Assembly: GCA_022828595.1 (NCBI GenBank)
Contig: JAKGHH010000008.1
Location: forward strand, 3,036,728 to 3,100,727
Reading direction: 5' to 3'
DNA length: 64,000 nucleotides
Origin: Nelumbo lutea
Taxonomy: Eukaryota; Streptophyta; Magnoliopsida; Proteales; Nelumbonaceae
In this document: one piece after another, positions 9,711 through 21,700 of the stretch
Position numbering within the stretch: the stretch's first letter is position 1
Layout: the number at the start of each line of letters is the position of its first letter
Made by a program: the position numbers and the translations under genes
The notes under the pieces: generated by a model
What the model was told of the DNA's origin: nothing
The model's database searches: none
Seen by the model: the letters and a program-made list of their open reading frames with translations, nothing else

Positions 9711-12700
9711 ATGGGTTATGCACAATTAGTTATTGGTCCTGCAGGCAGCGGAAAGGTGATTAGCTTATTTAAAAATCTGGAGTTATGTTATTATTTTGCC
9801 ACTAATTGTTTTTACACTTCAGTTTATAGATTTAAAATCCATTTCTTCTTGCCATTTCTTATTCATATTCTTTAGGCCATTTTTGCATTCTGACTTAAAT
9901 TTATTTCTTCTGGTGTTCTGTTTCATTTTCAACCAGTCAACTTACTGTTCTAGTTTGTATCAACACTGCGAAACCATTGGGCGCACTATCCATATTGTGA
10001 ACCTAGATCCTGCAGCAGAAAGTTTTGACTATCCTGTGGCCATGGGTAGCTAGAATCTCAATAGTTTGTTACCAGAGCTTTTATTTTTATTTTTTTGCTG
10101 CTACTTCATCCTTTCTCTAATTTCAAAGAGCTAAAATCTCATGTGCTTGCAGATGTTAGGGAACTCATTTCTTTGGATGATGTTATGGAGGAGCTTGGAT
10201 TGGGTCCGAATGGTGGCCTCATTTATTGTATGGAGTATCCTACCTTGTGTGTCCTTTTTTTTGTTCCTTTTCCTTTTTCATGGTTCAGTGTTTTTGCTTT
10301 TTCATTTTCTTCTTAATCTTTATGAAGGCTTTTGCTACTTGATTTTAGAATGGAAGTAACTTTATTGTAATCTACACATCATTCATGAGATGTTCTTGGT
10401 CAGCCCTAGTGCTTACATTCCCAAAATGTGTTATTGACGGTCACTATTTCTTAGTTCTTGCATTCACATCAGGGCAGGATGAAAATGATCCTCTTAAAGT
10501 ATAATTTTGGGTAGAGTTACAGACACCACTTGCAAAAGTGATGCTGGACATATTGTATATATTCATTCTTTGATTCTTTATTAAAAATGAAGCATATAGT
10601 TACCCATAAAAAAAATCCTCTTCTTGAAATACTCTATCCCATCATATAGTCTTTGATAGGTAATATTTATTGGTTAATTGGAGTCCATGGGTTCAATTTG
10701 ATTTGCCTTAAACAACTATTTCAAGACATCTTGAAGAAAGCTTGGATGACTGGTTGGCGGATGAATTGGAGAATTACCTAGATGATGATTATCTAGTTTT
10801 TGACTGCCCAGGTATTGTAGTTAATGTGGTTTGGTTATTCATTTTAACATGCGATAGAAGGCTGTCTGTGATAATAGAGTTCTTTTATGTTAGTATTATT
10901 GTTGCTGTTATCATTGTTATTATTATTATCTTTATTGTCTGATCTATTTTATTGCTTATCTATAATTGTTCGTTAGATAACTAGGTATGTATTTACAATT
11001 TTTGTTCTTTATGTTTTTTTTTGTATTATCATTCATGATATGTTTTTTTTTGTCATTTAGCTACCATAATCAACATCATGATATTTGTCACATTTTGGGG
11101 TTAGAAGCAATCTATCTGTGGGTGCTAATGATAGATATTTAATGATAAAATAAATACTCAGGGCTGTCATTGGGCTTGGTCATAGTCAAGTTGGGCCCCA
11201 TGTTCCATGGATATGGCAAGGACACAACATGGATGATATGAACCTAGGACCTATTTGAAGTATCCTTCTAATGCAGCTTGGGCTTACCACTCACGACAAA
11301 GTTAGGCCTAAATCCATTGTAGGCCTGGGATGAGCTTAACAAGTTTGGCCTATCTTGGTTCAATAGATATTTAGAATGGTATTCCTGTTAGGTGTAAATA
11401 AGGTGGTGGTTAGGCTAGGGGGGTGGTCTCCTTGAAGGACATAGGAGGAACAAGAATCAGGAACCAACCGGGAGATTAGGGCAAAGGGAAGTGATGAGAC
11501 ATTCGAGTAGGGGATCTAATGACAGGGCTAATCAGTGGGTGAATGGATGAATTTCGTTATGAGAAGGATCTCTATTTATGGGGGAGATCTTGAAAGGAAG
11601 GAGCTAAAGGTGTTTGTTTTCTACTAGGAAAGGGAATATTGGATTTAAGGAGCATTGCTAGGGTTTCGCCACCTGTTCAAATGGGGATCTCTTTGAGGAT
11701 TGACTTTCCTTTCACTCGAAGATCCTCATAACCCATGCGCCTCACTTAATCGATGTGGCGCCAATGACGTCACTGCTTGGCGGACAACGTCTTATTAGAC
11801 CTACGTGGTGCTTTGTCACGCTTGTCACTTCGAAATTACACGCACAACTAATATCCAAGCCCGGTTCTTAACGAATCGGGATCCCTTAATGATTTGAGGC
11901 CAAACGCGTGTAAAACCTCATCGCAGGTTCAACTCGAGTCGGTTTTGGGCTTGTGTTAAGTGTAGGTTCATCGCAAGCGTGTGGTGGACCGCGGGTTCAT
12001 CGCAGACCTGTGATGTACTATAAGTTCATCGTAGGGGAAAGATGAGCTGTAGGCTGATCGCAAGCGTCCATGTGGCATCAATCTAGTGTTTTCTGTGCTC
12101 TAAGAGACTGAGCGAGCACTATGTACCTACACCAGGCATAAGGTGGTCATATTTAAATTCTGCCAAAAAGTCTGGTTGCCCTGAAAATCCAAGATGGAGT
12201 GGTAAATAGCTGTAGGTTGTTCTCCATTCTTTGAACACTGGAAGGTTCTTCTCATTAACTTCCCACAACTCTTCTGCTTATTCTTGTATTTCTTTTTTGT
12301 TTTATTTTGTCCCTCCCTAATCCCAAGAAAAGGTTTTGTACTCTGTCCTTTAAGTTTCAACATAAATTGCACTGCTCCATGACCTTGGGACTTCCTACTC
12401 CAGTTATTGCTAGGTTCTCTAGCGCATTTTCTCACCTTAAAAACCTTTATCTTTTTTCAGCTTCTGAAGAGCAATTATCTCTGTTCCGACCGTTGAACCA
12501 ACTTATATTCTATTCTCATTTGTATAACTATGATTGTTTTTAAAGGTGACATAAAGAAAAAGCTTTATTGATCTTAAGAAAGATTACAAAATATCCTTGA
12601 AGAGATGAGATGGCACCTCATACAAAAAAGATGCAAAAACACCACTAAGATATTTTGTTTTTCCTTTTCTCCTTTTTATTTATTTACCAAAAATATGTTT

Positions 12701-15700
12701 TGGTTTGGCTAGGGCTGCAAACAATATAAAAGATGACTTGGCTAAAAGGGGGCTACAAGGGACAATTTATTTTGGGGGTTGGTAAATCAAGGGTGGTCCA
12801 TTAAGTTGTAATTTTAGAAGTGGCTAGCTGAGGCTATACACCAATTTAAGTCTATGAGAGGTTCTTTGGACCATCCTTGGGTCATTGGTTGTGACTTTAA
12901 TGTAACTCTTTTGGTGGAAGAGAAGAACACAAGGAGTGGAAGAACGAGGCAGATGAGGCTGTTTGCAGACTTTATAAATAACATGGAACTTATGGATATA
13001 CCTATTCAAAGTAACAAATTCACCCGGACCAATAATCAAGAAAATCCTTGTGTGGTTGGACAGATTCTTGGTTTCTTCAAACTGGGATATCTTTCCTGAT
13101 TTTAGACAGATTACTCTTCCCAGACCTGTTTCCGACCACTGTCCTATCCAACTAATATGTGGTCACCGTGAGAAAATTAGAGCTCCTTTCAAATTTGAAA
13201 ATGCTTGGCATGAGGATGAAAAGCTGATTCCTTTAATGAATTCTGTATGGAATGATATTCAGGTGGAGGGATCAAGTTCCTTTATTTTGGCAAAAAACTG
13301 GGTGCTATTAAAAGGTAAAAAGATCTGGAATTTGGAGAAAAAGTTAAATTTGGGCATTGAAAAGAAAGCTCTATTGGGTATCGTTGAAGAGATTGATAGA
13401 GCTAAAGAGATGGGTCCAATTTCTGATGAGTTGAGGCTGAAAAGATCCCAAGCAAAAAACAGTTTTGATGAATTGGTTGTGAAGGAGGAAATTAAGTGGA
13501 GACAAAGAGCTAAAATCACTTGGTTAAAGGAGGGTGACAAAAACACACATTTCTTTCACAAAATGGCAAATGTCCGTGCTAGAATTTCTTCTATTAGCAA
13601 GGTGGTGTGGGAAGATAAGAGCGGGGACTAATGGGCAGAGATTAAATCATTTGCAACTTCTTTTTATAAGAAGCTCTATAAGGAGAGTTGGAGGTTTAGA
13701 CCCTTCCCTACATACCTCCCATTTAGGCAGCTGGATGAAGTTCAAAAAGCTTGGCTTGAGACACCTTTTTCTGAAGAGGAAGTTTGTGCAACAATTAAGA
13801 ATTTAGAAGGAGATAAATTACTTGGGCCAGATGTTCTCACAAGCAAACCTTTTCTACCTAAGGTGCTGGAATTTTGTGAAAGAAGATTTGATGAAAGTGT
13901 TCCAGGCATTTCATTCAAATGCCTCGTTGCAAAGAAGCTTGAATGCCACATTTATCACTCTCATTCCAAAAATTGAAGGGGCTGTAAATATTAAGGATTT
14001 TAGGCCAATTGGTCTTCTGCACAGTTTTTACAAAATCTTGGCTAAAGTCTTGGCAGAAAGAATGAAAGGAGTGTTAGGTAGTGTAATCTCCAATAACAAA
14101 GTGCATTTGTTCCTGGGAGGCAGATGGTGGTCTCAATTCTAATTGCTAATGAACTAATTGATTCTAGAAGAAGAGAGGGAATTCCGGGTGTGATTTGTAA
14201 ACTTGATATTGAGAAAGCATATGACTTCATCAACTGGAATTGTCTGGATCATGTGTTGGACATAATGAACTTTGGATAGAAATGGAGAAATTGGATCAGA
14301 GTTTGTATTAAGACACCAAAATTCTCAATCCTAATTAATGGTCAATCCACGGGTTTCTTTGGTAGCTCCAGGGGTTTGAGGCAGGGAGATCCTTTGTCCC
14401 CTTTGTTGTTCATCTGTGTCATGGAAACTCACACTCTTTTTAGTAAAAAGGCTGCAGAATTTGGTTTATGGAATGGGTTTGCAATCTCCCATGGAAAGGA
14501 AAGGGTAAATATCCTGCAATTTGCAGATGATACCTTATGTTTTTGATGCCTCTGTGCCTCCATTGGAATTAGTGCTTGGGATTCTGAGTTGGTTTGAAGT
14601 GGTGTCTGGTCTTAAAGTTAATTTGAATAAAAGCTAGATCATTCCAGTGGGCCATGTTTCAAACTTGGAAGAATGTGCAAATGTGATGGCTTGTCAAATT
14701 GATTCCCTCGCGGTTAAATATTTAGGACTGCCTCTCGGGGCTAAATTTTCTTCGTCTTCAGTTTGGTGCTCAATTATTGAGAGAATGGAGAAGAAACTGG
14801 CCTCGTGGAAGGTAAAATATCTATCGTTTGGGGGTAGGGTTACCTTGATTAAGAGTACTCTCTCCAACCTGCCTACTTATTTCCTGTTTCTTTTCCCCAT
14901 CCCAAACAAAATTGCAAATAGATTGGAGCAACTCCAAAGGGATTTCTTGTGGAGGGGTTGGGGGGATGAAAAGAAGAGTCTCATTGTGTAGAGAACACTG
15001 ATGTGAGCCCCACTATGTAGTATGGCAGTAGACCCTAGAGGCAATCTTTATTTTTTCATATGCTGGTGGGTTTCTAGTGTGTCATTTCGGGTAGCAATAG
15101 TAGGATGCATTCACTAGATAATTTGTTTTTTTTTTTTTTTTTTTTGTAATAGCATGTCAGTGTTTTATTAGAGGATCGCAAGTGTTGTGACTATGTAAAC
15201 ACATCAAAACCTTGAGATTTGGTTGATAGCATGTCGTGTTTTATTGGAGGGTTAGAAGAAAGTGTTGTAACAGTAGAAGATCAAGACTGTAATCAGTCTT
15301 GAATCCTAATAGGTTTTAGGTTTACAAAATAGAAGAAAAGTGAGAGAAGGAAGAGAGAATAGAAGAGAAACAGGAGAACACAAGTGGTTGAAAGGAGGAA
15401 CAGATTCTAACAGATCTGCCGCCGCCACTTTCTTATTATTTATAGATAATGTTTAGTACACAATGGAAAGGACACATCTGTCCTTAGTACTTACATAATA
15501 AATAAAGTAAATAAATGCTGAAATAAATAACTGAATTAACAAACTGACACTACTATAACTGAAACAAATAACTACACATGCTGTCCTACGAACACAGTGG
15601 GGACCACTGCAGTGGGGCCCACACCAGTGTTCTCTACACTCCCCCTCAAGTTGGGAGTAGATATCTATCATTCCCAACTTGCATAGGTCTGTCTCTAACT

Positions 15701-18700
15701 TCTTCCTTGGTACAACCTTGGTGAGGATATCCGCGAGCTGCATATTAGATGTGATGTACGGAAGACACACTTCTTGTGATGTGTTCCTTTCTCGCACAAA
15801 ATGCCGATCAACTTCGATATGTTTAGTTCTGTCATGCTGCACTAGGTTTTGGGATATATTAATAGCTGCCTGATTATCACAATACAACATTAAGGGCTTT
15901 TCATAGTCAATACCCAACTCTTCCAGTAGTGACCTCAGCCATAAGATTTCAGCCACTCCATTAGCTGTTGACCTGTATTCCGCTTCAATACTGGAGCGGG
16001 AAACAACACTCTGCTTCTTACTTCTTCAAGAGACAAGGTTACCCCCCACAAGGGCACAATATCCAGAGGTAGACCTTCTGTCATCAACACTCCAAGCCCA
16101 ATCGACATTTGTATAGACTTCCACCCTCATGTGATTATTGTTCTTGAGCAGTATACCTCTACCCGGGCATCTCTTCAAGTATGCTAATATTCTCTCTGCT
16201 GCAAGAAGATGAGAAGTTCTAGGGGAGTGCATGTACTGGCTAACAACACTAATTGCATAGCTGATATCCAGCCGAGTGAGGCAGAGATATAGGAGCTTTC
16301 CAACCAACCGTTGGAACATAACTTTGTCTTCAAGAGGCTCCCTGCCCTCTACACTAATCTTGTGATTTTGTTCGATGGGTGTATCAGCCGGCTTAACCCC
16401 AAACTTTTCAGTTTCCGCCAACAGATCTAGAACATATTTTCTCTGAGAGATAAAAATCCCCTGCTTGGATCTAGCAACCTCAATACTCAAAAAGTACCGT
16501 AGTGCACCAAGATCTTTCACCTCAAACTCTTGATGAAGGAGCTGTTTGAGGGACTCAATCTCATGATTGTCATTTCCTATCACCACAATATCATCAACAT
16601 ATACTACAAGTAGTGTCAGAGAGGACTCCACCCTCTTGATGAATAGTGTATGATTTGACTGGGCCTATACATAATCAAACTTTCCAAGGGCTAATCTGAA
16701 CCTATCAAACCAGGTTCTAGGTGACTGGTTCAAACCATACAATGCCTTGTTTAGTCGGCAAACCTTCTTACCTGTCTCTGTATCATAGAATCCAGGAGGC
16801 AACTGCATGTAAACTTCTTCCTGTAAGTCTCCATTTAGAAAGGCATTTTTAACATCCATCTAAAACAGGGGCCAAGAATGATTTGCTGCAAGGGATAATA
16901 GAACTCAGATAGTGGTCATCTTGGCTACTGGGGCAAAGGTCTCCAAGTAGTCTATACCATAAGTCTGAATGAACCCCTTTGCAACCAGCCGGGCTTTGTA
17001 CCTTTCAATAGAGCCATCAGCATTATGCTTCACAGTGAACACCCATCTGCATCTCACCGGTTTCTTTCCTTTTGGTGGGTCAACCAGTGCCCAAGTATTA
17101 TTCTTCAACAGCGCATCCTTTTCGACTTGCATTGCATCTTTCCATTCTGGAATTGATAAGGCTTCTTGCACTGTTCTTGGAATAGGGACATCGACAATGG
17201 AAGTGAGATAGGACTGGTAAGATGGAGACAGACGATCATAGGATAAGAACTGTGAGATGCTGTGAGCTGTAGAAGTGGTGCAATGTCGTTTCCCTTTGCG
17301 AATGGCAATAAGGAGATCAAGGTCATCCACAAGAGAGGAAGTGGCAACAGTGAGAGGTATCTCATCTGGATCTGGAGCCGCAGAAGGAACTGGAGCTGGC
17401 CGAGACTGCCAATGACTAGAATCAACCTGCCTGCATCGCCTGTGATAGACTCTCAACTCCGGCTCCCTCTGACCACTCTCACTACTACAACCTTCATCAT
17501 CCAGTGGAATAGGTAAAGGAACAACCCCACTCAAAACAACCCCACTACTACCAGCCCCACTTCCACTCTCACTGCTCTCCCCCTGAGGAGAAACCCTAGG
17601 ATAATAGGGTGTCTCCTCAAAGAAGGTGACATCCATGGAGACAAACCGTTTCCCTGAAACCGGATCATAGCAGCAATAACCCTTTTGAGTTTGTGCATAA
17701 CCAAGGAAAATGCATTTGGAAGCCTTAGGTTCAAACTTGGAATGATGAGGCCCGAGAAGCTGAACGAAATAGGTACAACCAAAGGTTTTAAGGGGGACAA
17801 TGAACAACTCCTCGTCTGGGTATAGAAGGGAAAAGGGGGTTCTCATATCAAGAACCCGGGAAGGAACTCGATTAATGAGATAAACTGCCGTGAGGATAGC
17901 ATCACCCCAGAAGCGAATAGGTACATTGGAGGTAAACATAAGGCTTCTAGCCACCTCCGAGATATGCCTATTCTTCCTTTCAGCAACGCCGTTCTGCTGT
18001 GGTGTATAAGGGCAAGTGCTTTGGTGAATAACTCCATGGCTAAGAAGGTAGGAGGTCAATGGCTGAGCAAAGTATTCCTTTGCATTATCAGATCTAAGGA
18101 CTTTGATTTTGGTCCCAAACTGAGTGAGAACCATTTGATGGAAGTTTTGGGTCAGAGCAGGAACCTGATCCCGAGAACGCATAAGATAGACCCAAGAAAA
18201 ACGGGTATGGTCATCAACAAATAGTAGCAAATATTTGTACCCCTATCAAAGAGATATGATATGGCCCCCAAACATCGGTATGCACAATATCAAAAGAGGA
18301 ATTACTCCTTTTATTACTTAAAGACTAAGAGGTTCTACAATGTTTGGCAAACTTCACAACTCTCACACCTCAACTTTGATAACTCAACAGACTCAAATAA
18401 AGCAGGAAACAGACTTTTCAAAGACTTAAAAGACAAATGACCTAATCGGTTATGCCAAAGCATAACCGAACTCACAGACTGGGAAACAAAAGACTTCTTA
18501 TCCACTGACTCCTCCCGACGAGAACTCTCTCCAAGCAGATAGATCCCATTCGTCTCACGGCCAATCCCAATCACCTTCCTTGTCTCCAAATCCTGAAAAA
18601 CACATCGGTCAGGGAAAAATGTTACTGAACAGTTCATGTGTTTGGTAATACTACTAACTGAAAGCAGGTTAGTATCAAGCTTAGGAACATGCAAGGCAGA

Positions 18701-21700
18701 AAATAAAGAGATAGTATCCGATAGCTTGATGTCCCCCTTGCCCGAAATGGGAACAAGAGAGCCATCAACAATGGGCACTCTATCTCGGCCAGAGGACAAG
18801 TGATAAGAAGTGAACAAAGATGGCAAACTAGTCATATGGTCAGAGGCACCTGAATCTATTACCCAACAGTGGTCAGTATTACCTGGAGCTAAGGCGTGGT
18901 AAGCTGAGGCTCGAGTACCTGAATGTGCAAATGCAGATGTGGCAGGAGCTGATGGTGACTTAGATGGCTGAGCTGAACTCCCAACCTCCTTTTCCAACTG
19001 TATGAGGGCAGCCCGAACAACAGGGATGTGCCTGATGAGGATGCTGAATCAGTGTTCACGATCACATGAGCATTGCCCTTCTTATTTCTTAGTTTTGCTG
19101 GGACCAAGTGAGGATGTAGCTTCCAACAAGTATCTTTTGTGTGCTTGGGTTTCTTGCAATGTTCACATACCAGATCCCGTTTATCTTCCTTCTTCCGGTC
19201 CCTTTCATGCGTCACTCCCTGGCTTAGTTTTAATAGCTGTCAAGGCTGGGAAAGAGGGCTGAGGCTGCATTATAACTTTCCTCCTGGTCTCTTCACTATG
19301 CACCAGAGAGTATGCTTGAGAAAGGGTCACACTATCTCTTGTCAATATCTGTTGTCGCACAATGTCATAATCTGAATTCAAACCAGTCAGAAACTCAAAT
19401 ACCCTATTCGTCTCGACTTGCTTTCTGTGAGTCTGTGCATCTTTGGGACTCTTCCACTCAAGGGTCTCTAGATGGTCAATCTCATGCCACAAGGATTACA
19501 AGGTAGAGAAGTAGACAAAAACTTGCTTCTCTCCTTATTTAAGGCTGTTCACTTCACACTTCAGTTCATAGGCTCTGGCAATATTAAGGGGTTGGGAATA
19601 GGTTTCTTTCACAACATCCCATATCTCTTTGGCTGTCTTTGCCCACAAGAAATTTCGGCTGATATGTGGCTGCGTAGAATTACACAGCCATGCCATAACC
19701 AAATAGTTCTCTTGAACCCACTTGGTGTATGTCGGGTCCTCCTTGGAAGGTTCTTTCACATCTCCCAAGAGGTAACCTAGTTTTTCCCTTCCTCCAATAG
19801 CCATCATGGCTGATTGAGCCCACTCCAAGTAATTTGACCCATCAAATCTCGTAGTTGTAATCTGAAACCCGGTTTCAGATACACCACAAAAACTGTTGTT
19901 TCCAAAACTACTTTCTCCCTGACCCTTAAACTCCATCTTTGATCAAGAATCAATGGCTACAAACTGTTAGAGCCACTATACTAGAAAATAGAGTAAAACA
20001 AGCAGGTCTGAAATCTGATATGAAACCAACACAAAACTGATATGAAATCTGATCTGATCCGAAATCTGATATGAAAACAACCCAAATCTGATCTGAAATC
20101 AATCGGCATGCACAGTACCAGGCAGCCTGTCAATCTGAGATGCTATTTTTTGAAATCACTACTGTGGGGCCCACTGCTGCGAGAGCAAAATTAGGGTTTC
20201 AACTGTAGGTCTGAAATAAGTGCGCAGCTGCACTCTCCAAGCAGTTCGCACAAGTGGAACTTGTCGTAGGGCAATATGAAACCCTAAAACTGATCACCTC
20301 TGAGGAGGGGGGGTGGGTTCAGCAAGTCAAACCCTAGAAACAAACTTGAACACAGTTCGGCCCCTCCTTCTAGACAGGTCCAACATATCTCGACTGATTG
20401 CAGTCTCTGAAACTCAATAGAAAACTTACTTATGTACTTCGGTTTACTGCCTTCTAGGGTTACCTGAACCCTAACCTTCGCTGCTTCTTCCTGATTACCA
20501 ACTCTCTGCAAGTCGTGGCAAGTCTTCAACTGTTGTGAACCTCTCCTGTTAATCTCCAAGATTCAGCCACCGAATACTTCTTCAAAGCTTCCAGCCCTAG
20601 CTAGTCCTCATGTGGTCGGCTGGACTAGACACACATGAGAAGCCCTAGATAGGCTCTGATACCAAGTAGAAGATCAAGACTGTAATCAGTCTTGAATCCT
20701 AGTAGGTTTTAGGTTTACAAAATAGAAGAAAAGTGAGAGAAAGAAGAGAGAATAGAAGAGAAACTGGAGAACACAAGTGGTTGAAAGGAGGAACAGATTC
20801 TAACAGATCTGCTGCCGCCACTTTCTTATTATTTATAGGTTATGTTTAGTACACAATGGAAAGGACACATCTGCCCTTAGTATTTACATAATAAATAAAG
20901 TAAATAAAAGCTGAAATAAATAACAACTGAATTAACAAACTGACTCAAAGTGACACTACTATAACTGAAACAAATAACTACACATGCTGTCCTACGAACA
21001 CAGTGGGGCCCACATCAGTGTTCTCTACACATTGTAAAGTGGGATCAAGTATGTCTCCCTAAGGAAGCTGGTGGGTTGGGAATAAGAAAGCTGAAGAAAT
21101 TTAATTCTGCCCTTCTTAGCAAGTGGTTATGGAGATTTGCTTCTGAGAGGAATGCATGGTGGAGAAGCCTTATTGCATCCAAGTATGGTGTGGAGTGGGG
21201 TGATTGGAGATCTAAGGAGCCTAATCTCAATGGGGGAAGATCCCTCTGGGCAGGTATCTTGAAGAGCACTCAATTCTTTCTGGATGGAATCAGATTTAAA
21301 GCTGGTAAGGGGGATAGAATCAAATTTTGGAAGGATCCCTGGTGTTTAGCGGGTCCACTGGCTGATGTTTTTCCCCTTCTTTTCCAAATTTCTGTGAATG
21401 AAGATTCTTCAGTTGCCGAAAATTTTAGCATTTCTGGTGATTATATCTTTTGGACTCCTCTTTGTAGGAGAAATTTGTTTGACGAGGAGGTGGAAGAGTA
21501 TGGAGAGTTGTTGGGGCTGCTCCAAAATCAGATGATTGATTCGAACTCAGAGGATGAATGGGTTTGGAAGTGGAATGCAGATGGTAGCTTTTCAGTCAAA
21601 TCCCTATTTCTGAAGTTGTGCGGTTCAGGTCATGAGAACTTCCCTGTTAGACAGGTTTGGAATCCAACTATTCCCTCCAAGATCAATTTTCTGGTCTGGA

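Larger units (their letters stand above)
14987..21029 (-). mobile_element. Ty1/Copia LTR retrotransposon nested in the LINE
   Basis: The 6-kb insertion is flanked by a perfect 5-bp target duplication CATTG (14982-14986 and 21030-21034). On the minus strand it has a 5' LTR (20665-21029), a primer-binding site for initiator Met tRNA, gag, protease, integrase, reverse transcriptase and RNase H in Copia order, a polypurine tract and a 3' LTR (15272-15638). The left end carries 285 bp beyond the 3' LTR, starting with an inverted copy of the LTR outer end. Stops and frameshifts show the copy is defective. Confidence 0.9.

Noticed and set aside
12127..12543. 102-codon minus-strand frame and overlapping plus-strand frame in GPN3 intron 4
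   Set aside because: Composition is intron-like, no motifs, and they contradict each other on opposite strands.
15679..19780. Plus-strand open frames across the Copia element
   Set aside because: They are antisense shadows of gag-pol, which is clearly on the minus strand.
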